Source: Paraspadella gotoi (taxonomy: Eukaryota > Chaetognatha). Taken from it: 64,000 nt of DNA. Made by a program: the position numbers and the translations under genes. The notes beneath the pieces were generated by a model. The model saw only the letters and a program-made list of their open reading frames with translations, was not told where the DNA came from and did not search any database. The stretch spans positions 24,254,137-24,318,136 of the forward strand of contig CM119267.1 in the NCBI GenBank assembly GCA_051294375.1, given 5' to 3'. The stretch's first letter is position 1. Each line of letters begins with the position of its first letter. This document shows positions 33,020-44,880 of this stretch, piece by piece.

Positions 33020-33990
33020 AGATCTTTGGCGTGGAAAGGGAGAGAAAGGAGAGAAATGGAAAGGCGAAAGAGAAGAAAGGGAAAGGGGAAAGAGAAGAAA
33101 GGGAATAGGGGAAAGAGAAGAAAGGAAAGGAGAAAGAGAAGGAAAGGAAAGGGGGAAAGAGAAGAAAGGAAAGGGAAAGAGAAGAAAGGGAAAGGGAAGA
33201 GAAAAAGGGAAAGGGGAAAGAAAGAAAGGGAAAGGCGAAAAGAGAAGAAAGGGAAAGGGGAAAGAGAAGAAAGGGAAAGGAGAAAAGAGAAGGAAAGGGA
33301 AAGGGAAAGGAAAAGAGAAGAAAGGGAAAGGGAAAGAGAAGAAAGGGAAAAGGAGAAAAGAGAAGAAAGGGAAAGGGGAAAGAGAAAGAAAGGGAAAGGG
33401 AAAGAGAAGAAAGGGGAAAGAGGGGAAAGAGAAGAAAGGGAAAAGGAGAAAGAGAAGAAAGGGAAAGGGGAAAGAGAAAAGGAAAAGGGAAAGAGAAGAA
33501 GAGGAAAGGCGAAAAGAGAAGAAAGGAAAGGGAAGAGAGAAAGGGAAAGGGGAAAGAGAAGAAAGGAGAAGGGGGAAAGAGAAGAAAGGGAAAGGGGAAA
33601 GAGAAGAAAGGGAAAGGCGAAAGAGAAAAAGGGAAAGGGGAAAGAGAAGAAAGGGAAAGGGAAAGAGAAGAAAAGGGAAAGGGAAAGAGAAGAAAGGGAA
33701 AGGGGAAAAGAGAAGAAAGGGAAAAGGGAAAGAGAAGAAAAGGGAAAGGCGAAAGAGAAAAGAAAGGGAAAGGGAAAAAGAGAAAGAAAGGGAAAAAGGG
33801 GAAAGAGAAGAAAGGGAAAGGGGAAAAGAGAAGAAAAGGAAAGGGGAAAAAGGAAGAAAGGGAAAGGGAAAAGAGAAGAAAAGGGAAAGGGAATAGGAAG
33901 AAAGGAAAGGGAAAGAGAAGAAAGGGAAAGGGGAAAGAGAAGAAAGGGAAAGGGAATTAAGGAAAAAGAAATAGAAATAAAAGAGAAAGG
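33020..33990. repeat. Polypurine ~22-bp minisatellite
   Basis: About 970 bp almost free of pyrimidines on the + strand, with units close to AAAGGGAAAGGGGAAAGAGA and AG. The 324-codon frame across it is Lys/Arg/Glu/Gly only, carries no domain and is an artefact of a stop-poor purine repeat. Long purine mirror repeats can form triplex (H-DNA) in principle. Confidence 0.95.
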
Positions 33991-33999
33991 TGATCCTTA

Positions 34000-34454
34000 A
34001 TTAATCGTTTTTATTATTCTTTATATAAAGTATATTCTTTTATAATGTAATGTAATGTAATAGGATTAATATTTAATTATTTACTTACCAAAAAGGAGAC
34101 CGCAACAAAATTGAAGATGTTTTGATTTCTCGCGAATCTGAGAAGAGAAGAAAGCGAATCCATTTTGGCGGCAAAGAAATATTTGAAATAAAAAATATAA
34201 AAAATAAGTCTAAGGGAAAAACAATATTTATTTGCATCGAAATATGCAATAAACGAATTTAACCGATAGTTTTAAAGGAAATAATAAATTAAGGCAAACA
34301 ATTTAGTTTTGCAATACCGGACTAATAAAATTGTAATTAGGCAAACGAAAAAAAAATATTTGAGAAATAGAATTCTGACATCAAAGAAAATGAGCCGCCT
34401 TGAGACTATTGACCTGAAAGAAGGAAAAGATTGGAGGCAGGAATATCGACCAGA

Positions 34455-34455
<1 letters not shown>
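34000..34455. other. AT-rich sequence, no gene recognised
   Basis: No domain or long frame apart from one that runs into the GA tract. TAATGTAATG duplication near 34044. Confidence 0.5.
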
Positions 34456-34457
<2 letters not shown>

Positions 34458-34542
<85 letters not shown>

Positions 34543-34587
34543 GAGCTGAAACATCGACAGAAGGAAAGGATGAATGGGGTTAATGAC

Positions 34588-34670
<83 letters not shown>
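34458..34670. repeat. Two (GA)n tracts split by a 53-bp spacer
   Basis: GA at 34458-34539 and at 34593-34670. The spacer and the sequence before the first tract share related words (AAACATCGACAGAAGGAAAGG; GAATATCGACCAGAAGGAG), suggesting duplication of a tract together with its flank. Confidence 0.95.
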
Positions 34671-35634
<964 letters not shown>

Positions 35635-35689
35635 ATGAACCCCTTTCTGAGTGAGGATGTAAAAAAACAAACAAATCAGAGTCAGAACA

Positions 35690-35900
35690 ACAACAACAAC
35701 AACAACTACAGTTGGCCCGACTTTGGTTAACTTGTTTACCAGACGACGACGACGACGACGACTACAACATAGAATAACTTGGTTAAGAGAGAGAGATGCA
35801 CGTAAAACAAACAGAGTCTAACCTACGAGAGCGATGAACTTGAGATTAAAAGACGACGACGAAGATGATGACGACGACGACGACGACGACGACGCCAACC
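35690..35900. repeat. Trinucleotide repeats (CAA)n, (GAC)n and (ACG/ATG)n
   Basis: CAA run at 35688-35705, GAC run at 35742-35762 and ACG-rich run at 35852-35894, separated by short unique sequence. Confidence 0.9.
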
Positions 35901-36055
35901 TGTTATGGGGATCGATTTATCAACGAACGAAGAAATCAAACAAGAATTTAAACTTGAAATATTATTTAACTTGTTTCTGAGAATTTAAGATCGAATGCTT
36001 GAATTTTATGACGTTAATAATTTTTAAAAAAATAATAATTACTAAAAAATTTCGT

Positions 36056-36142
36056 AATGGCAGTTCGGGGTGGCATATGGACGGTGGCATTTGGAAGGTG
36101 GTATTTGGGAGGTGGCATTTGGGAGGTGGCATTTGGGAGGTG
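36056..36142. repeat. 14-bp minisatellite (GGTGGCATTTGGGA)
   Basis: Six units, with GGTGGCATATGGAC and GGTGGTATTTGGGA as variants. Confidence 0.92.
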
Positions 36143-36258
36143 TCGGAGGACTGAGGTGGGAATAAGCTCATTGCTGGGGAATTTCGGACTGCTTAACCGG
36201 GGATCGGGGACTTAAAACGGAGATAATCGTTGGCTGGGGATTCTCTGCGATCCCTCGG

Positions 36259-36352
36259 TGATGGGAGATGGGAGATGGGAGATGGGAGATGGGAGATGGG
36301 AGATGGGAGATGGGAGATGGGAGATGGTAGATGGGAGATGGGAGATGGGGAT
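36259..36352. repeat. (GATGGGA)n heptamer repeat
   Basis: About 13 units with one GATGGTA variant. Runs of three Gs every seven bases on the + strand give a G-quadruplex-capable strand. Confidence 0.95.
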
Positions 36353-37140
36353 TCACGAACACTTTCTTGTCTCCAGTGAAAAGAGAATCACGAATATTTA
36401 ATGGCTTTGATCTCGATCGCTAGTTGGGCCGACGTTTTTGAAAAAAAAGTGAGAATTTGTGAATATCACAAATGGTTGAAAAATGAAAATACAATAGTTT
36501 TGGTATTTTTATTCTTATGATGGACTAATAATTACTTCCGCCACACTTTACAACCAATTCTAAATTCATTCATTCATTTAATATATAAGCTATTTTGCCC
36601 CTGTCTTTGGACAGGCTTTGGTTGTTTAAGGCCTCCATCACTCTTACAAGATGATAACATAGCAGGTTCCTGCAAGCTTTCAATCAAGACTCTCACATAA
36701 TTTCGTTTATTCACTCCCAGAGTTCCTGACTTCCCAATCAATGAAGTGGTATAATATTTCCAAAAATGTTTCAATTGTATGAAAAGACTACTCCCTTAAG
36801 TAGATCGGGGAATTCTATACTGTACTCCGCCCAGCATCGAAATACAAGGAGCTGAATTTTATGTAATTCGTACAACCAATATAAAATTATCCATTCCATT
36901 TCATAAATCTTCCTCTTAACCTTGGCCATCCGAGATTGCGGTTCGTACGCGACGGATAACCGAGGGCACAAGTCCTCGAGATTTTTCGAGTCGAACACGG
37001 ATTCCGGGATTCTCCTTCAAAGGTCTCAGGATCGAATCTCGTTCCACGGAAAGAAAAAAAAAATCCGGAATTTCTTCTTTTTTTTTCGAAGCTCGAATTT
37101 CGCGAGTATTTTTGGGAGGCGCGTGGCGACGTGATCGGAA
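36353..37140. other. Unassigned sequence, no confirmed gene
   Basis: Mixed DNA. Two consecutive minus-strand frames (36771-36998 and 36574-36774) have no recognised domain. A locally GC-richer patch at 36925-37040 could be an exon (see findings). Not annotated as coding. Confidence 0.4.
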
Positions 37141-37265
37141 TAAGAAGGGATGGAGTGGAGGGGAAGAGGGAAGAGGAAAGAGGGGATGAGGGGAAGGGAT
37201 GGAGGAGGGGAAAGGAGGAAGGAGGAAAAGGGGAGGAAGGAGGGAGGGACGAGGGGATTGGTGAA
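37141..37265. repeat. GGA/GGGGA-rich purine tract
   Basis: Purine-rich with AGGGGA and GGAGG words; low complexity. Confidence 0.85.
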
Positions 37266-37624
37266 GGAACGTAGAATGGACAGAAACAAAAGAAGAGAGA
37301 CAGAGATAAAATATTTTAAAATCAAAAAAGAAATATGAATGACGAACAAAATTGATGATTAGTTTTAGAAAAAAAGAATTGTTTTTGATTCGTCAGCCAT
37401 AAATTTGTATTGATGATTAGTTGAAATTAACTACGTAAAAAATTTATAAAGTACAAAACGAAAGTTCAAAATTTTCCCGTAGGCAAAGTTATAAAACTCT
37501 CTCCGCTCAGTTTCAACCAGATTTTTTTTTTTTCTTAGCGGAAACAAAAAGTCGAAGGGAAAAAAAATTTGAAAAAGAGAAAAAAAAGGAGGAAAGTTGC
37601 GTCCTAATTAGTTTCAGCCGTAAA

Positions 37625-37795
37625 TAGGTCTCCCTCTCTAACTCTCTTTCTCTCTCTTTCTTTCGCTCTTTTCTTTCTTTCTTTCTCTTTTTCTTTCTTT
37701 CTTTCTTTCTTTTTTTCTCTCCTTCTTTCTTTCTTTCTTTCATTCTGCCTTTCTTTCTTTCTTTCTTTCCTTCTTTCTTTCTTTCTTTTTCTCGT
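37625..37795. repeat. (CTTT)n-rich tract
   Basis: Imperfect CTTT tetranucleotide run with CT-rich edges. Confidence 0.93.
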
Positions 37796-38080
37796 TGCTC
37801 CTTGTTTTCTTTGCTTTTTGGTTAAATTGGTTCAAAATGTATTATTACAATTACAAATACATTTCCGAAACCAAAAGCTCTAAACCCAAATATTGCAGCG
37901 CCCTTCTCATTCTCTCATTTTTTAGTTCAAATTTTGCACGATGCTCTTTTGTTTTGTTTTTTTCATAATTGATCCCCAGCCGCGAGAGGGCAGGGCAGGC
38001 AGAGAGAGCCTGGGGTTGCTCTGGCAGTCGGTGAGTTTAAATGCGGCGTTGTAATGGGGTGTTTCTGAGGACGTTGGCAG
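37796..38080. other. No gene seen
   Basis: T-rich sequence followed by a G-rich stretch (37980-38080) leading into the CGG run. Confidence 0.5.
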
Positions 38081-38082
38081 CT

Positions 38083-38095
38083 GCGGCGGCGTCGG

Positions 38096-38141
<46 letters not shown>
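38083..38141. repeat. (CGG)n trinucleotide repeat
   Basis: About 15 pure GGC/CGG units after a CGGGGCGG lead-in. The minus-strand frame makes poly-Arg. CGG runs are unusual in this GA-dominated window. Confidence 0.95.
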
Positions 38142-38142
<1 letters not shown>

Positions 38143-38320
38143 TTGTTTAGGCCAAATCTCACGCAGCGAAAGAAAAAACGGAAAACCGCGGGATTCAAAT
38201 TTGGTTGGTGATTGGTGAACGATGATTTGTGATTGGTGATTGCTTGGAATAATTTCTTTTTATCAGATTCACGCAAGATGATATTCGGTCAATGTCATTT
38301 TCGTCGGGGGAATTTTTCCT

Positions 38321-38345
38321 NNNNNNNNNNNNNNNNNNNNNNNNN
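38321..38345. other. Assembly gap (25 N)
   Basis: TTCCT precedes and TCCTTCT follows, so the flanks overlap slightly and little may be missing. Confidence 0.98.
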
Positions 38346-38389
38346 TCCTTCTAGACAACGATTCGTCGTCGCGGTGATGAGTAGATCAA

Positions 38390-38435
38390 GAGGAGAGAGA
38401 GAGAGAGAGAGAGAGAGGAGAAGGAAGAAGGAGAG

Positions 38436-38476
<41 letters not shown>

Positions 38477-38557
38477 GAGAGAAGAAGAGAGAGAGAGAGA
38501 GAAGGAGCGAGAGAGAGAGAGAGAGGAGTTGAAGAGAGAGAGAGAGGAGAGAGAGAA

Positions 38558-38605
<48 letters not shown>

Positions 38606-38655
38606 GAGAGGAGAGGAAGAGAGAGGAGGAGAGGTGAGAGAAGAGAGAGAGAAGA
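38390..38655. repeat. GA-rich imperfect microsatellite
   Basis: About 265 bp of GA with AGGA, AGAAG and GAGC interruptions. Confidence 0.95.
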
Positions 38656-38769
38656 TCGTCGATCCGTGTGATCTTTTTGGGTGAACGGAATTTCGATCTC
38701 CCTTCTCCACCGAAGAAGAAGAGAATTGATGTCGAGCGAAGATATCACAAGGGGTCACGCCACGCAAGA

Positions 38770-39060
38770 TTTCTTCTATCTCTCTCTCTCTCTCTCTCTT
38801 CTCATCTCTCTCTATCTCTCTCTCATCTCAGTCTCTCTCTGTTCTTTCTATCTCGTACTCGCTCTCCATCCATCTCTACTCTTCTTCTCTGTCTGTTCTT
38901 TTCTCTTCTGGTCTACTTATTGCTGTATATTTTTCTTTATTTATATATATAGTATAACTTTCTCTCTCAATCTCTCTTGCTCTCGAAGTCTTCTCTCACT
39001 GCTCCAAATTTTCCACATTGGCGCTCTCAATCTCTCTCTCTCTTTCTCACTGCTCCAAAT
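38770..39060. repeat. CT-rich imperfect microsatellite with a short duplication
   Basis: CT tracts at 38776-38830 and beyond. CTGCTCCAAATNTTCCACATTGGCG occurs twice, near 38999 and 39049. Confidence 0.85.
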
Positions 39061-39088
39061 CTTCCACATTGGCGAGTGTCGCCAAAAT

Positions 39089-39234
<146 letters not shown>

Positions 39235-39301
39235 TTCCATCACGTCTCTCCGGGAAATAACAAACGCCGTGGGAAAGATGGTCGATGATTCCTTCACAAT
39301 T

Positions 39302-39331
39302 GACATTTCTGACATGGATGACAGAAATGTC
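39302..39331. repeat. Perfect 10-bp inverted repeat
   Basis: GACATTTCTG and CAGAAATGTC are separated by ten bases. It lies in a short GC-balanced unique stretch (39233-39360) right after the GA run. Confidence 0.8.
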
Positions 39332-39423
39332 AATCTTGCAGTTTTTGCTGACATTTGATGCTCGGAGAGAAAAAATATGTGGCATACGGTTCGTGCTAAA
39401 GGTTGACTAATATGAGATTCAAA

Positions 39424-39429
<6 letters not shown>

Positions 39430-39514
<85 letters not shown>
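39430..39514. repeat. (GA)n running into (GAAA)n
   Basis: Compound microsatellite: GA to about 39460, then about 13 GAAA units. Confidence 0.97.
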
Positions 39515-39515
<1 letters not shown>

Positions 39516-39569
39516 TGAAAGTCTTCGTCTTGATGAACTAATTTGCGAGAAAAAGTTTATACTTTTTTT

Positions 39570-39895
39570 CTTTTTCTTGGCTCCAATTTCTAATTCAGTT
39601 TTTCTTTCTTGCTCCTTCAATTTCCTGTTTTCTTTTTTTTGGCTCCAATTTCTAATTCAGTTTTTCTTTCTTGCTCCTTCAATTTCCTGTTTTCTTTTTC
39701 CTGGCTCCAATTTCTAATTCAGTTTTTCTTTCTTGCTCCTTTAATTTCCTGTTTTCTTTTTCTTGGCTCCAATTTCTAATTCAGTTTTTCTTTCTTGCTC
39801 CTTTAATTTCCTGTTTTCTTTTTCTTGGCTCCATTTTCTACTTCTGTTTTTTTTCTCGCTCCTTTTATTTCTGTTCCTGTTTTGTTTACTCGCTC
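39570..39895. repeat. ~63-bp minisatellite, five units
   Basis: Units begin with TTGGCTCCAATTTCTAATTC and contain TTTCTTTCTTGCTCCTT. The first four are nearly identical; the fifth (from about 39824) is diverged. Confidence 0.95.
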
Positions 39896-40590
39896 CTTTC
39901 TGTATTGCCCCTTTTATTATCGGTGGAGTAAGAGAAAAAAAAATTAATAAATTACTAGAAAAAATGTTTAGCGGAAAATTAAACAAAAAAACGAGAGAGA
40001 GAGAGAGAGGACGGAATCTGAGAAAAAAGAAAAAGAGAAAAGTCAAAGAAGGAAGATAAATGAAGGCCCGGCTGGTCAAATGCCAGGACTGACTGGCAGA
40101 CGATAACACGACTGGCAATTTGGACGAGAAGGCGAATGGTAAAAAGGGTCAGCCGAATCGAGGGCGGATGGCATCGAGGAAGAGAGGAAAGAAAATTCAA
40201 ATTGCCACCTACCCTTAAGTAAACCAATAATGATGACTAAGCAAATGGCACTTCAGAATTTTTGTTTTAAATTGTTATTGATTATTATTTTTTTTAATTT
40301 ATGAAAAACAAATTATAGAGAGCACGCAAAAAAAAACAAACTTTAATCTCATTTCCGCGCGACTCATTAAGACCAAAAACCGTTTTAATTAGCGACTGAC
40401 GAACTCACGCCTTTAACGAGAAATCTCGCTAATTGAATTAAACTGTTTAATGAAATTCCGCTAATATAACGTTAAAAAAATTGAACTAAACTAGGACGGT
40501 ATTTTAACTTTTGAGTCGCCGGAGCTATTTTTATGTCTCAACGAAAATTCCGATAGGAATTAATTTTTATTTTATGTCGTTGGTTAAAGC
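39896..40590. other. No gene recognised
   Basis: Mixed sequence with a short GA tract (39993-40008) and AT-rich DNA. No frame with a recognisable product. Confidence 0.5.
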
Positions 40591-40591
40591 T

Positions 40592-40774
40592 CTCTCTCTC
40601 TTTCTCCTCTCTCTCTCTCTCCTCTCTCTCTCTTCTCTCTCTCTCTCTCTCTCTTTTTTTAATGTCTCTCTTTCCACTAATAAATTTTTTAATCATAAAC
40701 TCGCACGTGTTAACCGGAGTTGTGGGCCTATCTTATTTATGAATTATAAATCTACTTTAGAGATAAATTATAAA

Positions 40775-40832
<58 letters not shown>

Positions 40833-40866
40833 TTCTTTCTCTGTCTTTCTTTCTCTCTCTTTCTAT
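40592..40866. repeat. CT-rich microsatellites (two tracts)
   Basis: CT at 40592-40656 and 40777-40830, the latter followed by TTTCTTTCT and then (AT)n immediately before the BEL/Pao 5' LTR. Confidence 0.93.
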
Positions 40867-40889
40867 ATTTTTCTTATTATATATATATA

Positions 40890-41377
40890 TGTTAAATTTT
40901 TATTTGTTACGGATGTCTCTCGGTTGTTTGTGCCTTTTTATTATTGAATTCGTATTTTTGTTGCTTACGAATATCTGATTGATCAAGTATTTTAACGTCG
41001 CTCTCTATTGGTTGTCCTTATGATGTACCTTAACCAAAGATATAAAAGATTGCTTACCTAAAACTAAGAGGATAAGTTACAATGTTCGTGACAGTCGGTA
41101 AGCATTTAAAATGATATTTTGTAATTTTTGGTTAACTAAGTTTGACTATTTTTAATAGTTCTTTTTTTTTGGTTATCTTTAGAATAGTCTCCTTCGACTT
41201 GCTTTATGTCTTCTTCGACTTGCTTTATGTTTTCCCTTCAATTTGCTTCACGTCTCACGTCATGTTATGTCTACTACAATAACTATTACTAAATTTACAT
41301 TCTTCGATCTCTATACATAAATAGCAGTCAGAAAACACTAGCTCGCTCACGGCGTTACGGTAAAATCTCAATAATCT
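40890..41377 (+). repeat. BEL/Pao 5' LTR
   Basis: Begins TGTTAAATTTTTATTTGTTA. TATA box TATAAAAG at 41041-41048, followed about 45 bp later by GACAGTCGGTAAG. CACTAGCTCGCTCACGG lies near the shared end. An AATAAA at 41395 lies just beyond the shared region, so the true 5' LTR may extend further and the 3' copy may be truncated. Confidence 0.85.
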
Positions 41378-44300
41378 ATTCCGACTTCGGACTTAATAAA
41401 CGCCTTTAAAGAAGGAATTCAAATCTCATGAATCTCTGTTGCGCGTTCCTTCCGATCGTCAGCGATTGACTAACTAAGCGGCGGCTTAAGATAAGACTAA
41501 ATAAACTCGCGAAAAAGAAAAAACGAATTGCTTCTAAAAAGATCGAAAAATTCGAGTGCATTTTAAAAAAAAAAAAAGAATAAACTAGCGATCTAGTAAT
41601 AATTCGAATGCGAAAATTAAAACGATTTCAACGCGCGTCTTTTATCTCGTAAACCGAATAATTTAAAATACTCTCTTCGCTAATGATTTGCGCTTAACTT
41701 TAGCGAAACGCGTTCTTCTTTATAATCGGTTCTATATGTTTACGTTGAATCTTATTTTTGAATTTGGTTTTCCCTTTTTAAAGGAAATTCTTAGTTCTGC
41801 TCTCTCGCTTTCATGTTTCTTTATGCCATTACAAGTTTGCTTTCCTTTATTATAAAGTTGGCTTTCTTTTATATCTCGGTTTGTGTCTTGTTGTTAATTA
41901 ATTTTTGAAATCATGTCTAACTCGTCAATGCTCCAAGGGGGGTAAATTAAAGAAACATCCATTATCCATAGCATTTACGATTTTAATACAAGTTGCAAGC
42001 TGCCAAACTCAGGTAAGGAGAAAGTATTAATAATTGCAAAACAAGCTCATGAAAGATTGCATACTCTGCTAGTGAACATACAAAAGAATTGAAGGGTGAG
42101 GGGTTTGACTAAGGAAAGGGAAAGCTGAGATACCAAAGCATTACAGAATACGAAAAAGAGAATCCACATTTCATGATCAAATGGAAGGGTTATTAAGTCA
42201 TTAAATATGCTGCAATAACAATCTTTTGCTCCCTAATGCTCCAAGTCCGTTTCCATGTCTGGTAGATCTCAAAGCTCAAGTGCTTCAGGTCAAAGGAACT
42301 AAAAATCCAGCGTAAGAGTTTAAATAAGGAAACGGAAAGAAAATATAACATCAGGAATATAAAATTAATGAAAAGGATCGTAGCGATCAAAAAGAAAGGA
42401 TAGAAGGGAAAGTGCATTAGATTGGAAGAAGCCAAAAAGGAAACTGCAAAGTAATGGAGGAGAAGCAGTGAATTAACAATTTAGCCTTAAATTAAAAAAC
42501 CAAGGGAAGACAATGAGAAAAAGAGGGAAAAGGAAAGGATGATGGAAAAGGCTGAATTAGTAATTTAAATGACGATATCCAAATTTTTACAGGATGATGC
42601 CTCCATTCCTACACACCCGTTTACCAAAAGACTCATTCTGCTTTGACAAGGTTTACACATTGGAATGATAAATAAACAAGAGAGGCAAAAGGGCAATGAC
42701 TTGGTTCATTTGCCTGAAGCTTCTACTTTTAAATCATGAAGCTCCTATTTAATCCATATAAAAGCACGAATTTAAACCCAAGCTTTAGCACTAAGACCGT
42801 TCTCATGCATTGTTTAAACCCCCAACCATTGAGATCACCACTTGCCCGCCAACAGCATCTGGCAATTCTGGGATTCCCATCCACTCCTCAGGTTCCATCC
42901 CAACCAAATCAAAGCAATCGAATTATAGCGCATGATGCGTTCCAACCTTCATGTTTCTTCAGCTCCTACTCAAGCCCTTGATCCCAGGCATATTCTGGCC
43001 TTCGGCTAAGCTGCAGCGAGCGCGGCCTAAGTGAAGATAAGAGGTGGAAGCGGGTGACGCTATGGTTTAGCGTCATTCCTATCTCGGTTTATTATTGAAC
43101 TGTAGAACGACTTCCTGGCTGGTAGTATCGTGAAAAGATCTTGAGTTGTTGAAATGGACGACTGGTGAAGCTCATATTTCCATTAGCAATTTGAAAATGA
43201 ACTCGGATGCACCAAAGCTTTAGCTTAGCTAAACAAAGTTAGTTCATCCTGGGTTAAGGCCAACATACTCTCTGAAGATTACGTGATATTATAAAAACAA
43301 GAACTACTTTAAGAAAGGCCGATCTTGTGGTCTTAGAAACTTATGGGAGCCTTGAAGAGCTAAAAACTGCTCTCATGTCTGGGATATTGAAGGTTTTTCT
43401 AACATCGATCTTGTAAACGATGATTGATAAGCGCATTTCCATTTCACGTGATAAATCGGGCAATACTCCATCCACAAGTTGGACCGTTTTATTCAAAAGC
43501 AAAGGAACAATTTGCATTTCTTATACTTTCTGGATATCAAGTCGAAACAGCTGGAAGTCTCCATATTGCTGCGTCCAATTTGCTCCAAAGAAAGATGTAG
43601 TTAAAGTTCAGCTGCTACACTTCCATGACTTCACTATCAGCGCCCAAATTCAAAAGGTGACAAACAAGGATTCTCAGGGCTCAGCTAAGATGAAGGCAAG
43701 TTAGCTTGTTACAAGATTCTATGATTCAAGTAAAAGTTTTAAACAGCCCTTGTGCACTAGTAAACATTATTTGTCTGTTGTCCTACATTTTTAAATGGGA
43801 CAAGTGCAAGATTTGAGCTATGCTAAAAAAGTAATCGTTTATCTTTCTGCTGTGTGATAACATAAAATCTCGCTGCAAGCACAAAGATCTGTAAGACTGT
43901 AACTCTAAAAGCCACCATACTTGTCCTTCATCGGCAACAAAAATACTCAGAGCAGGTGATGATTTCTATAACAAAGTTGAAACAAAACAGTGCATCCACA
44001 AGTTACAGATTCACATCTGGCCACAGTTTTGCTACAAATTGATGAGTGTACTTGATAATACCTCTTGTAGCCATTCATGTAACCACAATGACAAACCGGA
44101 AATGTTATATTGCTTGGATAAGCAGTACAAGAACATGTTTTCACTATCATCAGAAAGATTAAATTTACCACAACAAAACGTTTGGCTGACGTGTCAACTC
44201 TTTGAGCCTCCAAGATGACTTTAGCGTCCACAGTGTCCTTTACTTACAATCCATAGATAATCATTTTAAGGCTGAACTTAAGTCTGTTGTTGTTGCTCAA

Positions 44301-44880
44301 AGCCTTTTCAATGGAACTGTTCTCATTCCCCACTTCAGCAATTACAAAAATTCCTATTTAATAAGATATAACCTTACATGAAACAGTGGTCCTTTCAAGA
44401 TTGTGTATTGATATGGTATGGATCTTGCCCATCCCTTGTGCCTAGCTTCTACCATGGCGTAGAGGCCCTCGGATGCACCTTGTGCAGTTCAAACACGATG
44501 GTGGACAGTATTTGGCGGTAACTCTTCAGCCTGCTCTGCAGTATTGAGTGTTGATGCTATTAATTTTGACAATTGAGATTCTGTACAAAAGTGGCATAAA
44601 CTTTTCCATCACGAATTTAATGAAACCCACCAGATGAAGAAAAAGATTGTAGTCCGATAAATGGATATAAAAAGCTCTTGGAGTTTTAAAGGACCATAAA
44701 ATTTGTTGATGGCTTTCAAGTTGCATTACTTGAAGGAGATCGGCAAAAGCTGGCTGATCGTTGACCCAGATGCCAGTGCAAAAATCACTCCAAAAATTGA
44801 AAGGTGAAACTGTTCTGAGAAATCAATGAGGAAGTCAAAACAACTGTTTTTGATCAATGTTGAGACTTGGTTAAGAAGGT
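41378..44880 (+). pseudogene. BEL/Pao leader, gag and protease region (unrecognisable)
   Basis: By position this should hold the primer-binding site, gag and protease. I see no zinc knuckle, no DTG/DSG protease motif and no frame over 100 codons, so the region is heavily decayed. The assignment rests only on its place between the 5' LTR and the RT. Confidence 0.4.

Noticed and set aside
33026-34000. 324-codon open frame on the + strand
   Set aside because: Composed almost only of Lys, Arg, Glu and Gly from a purine minisatellite that lacks stop codons. No domain or start context.
43947-44231. 94-codon minus-strand Cys-rich frame inside the BEL/Pao element
   Set aside because: Antisense to the retrotransposon and lacking a recognised pattern; likely a chance frame in decayed sequence.
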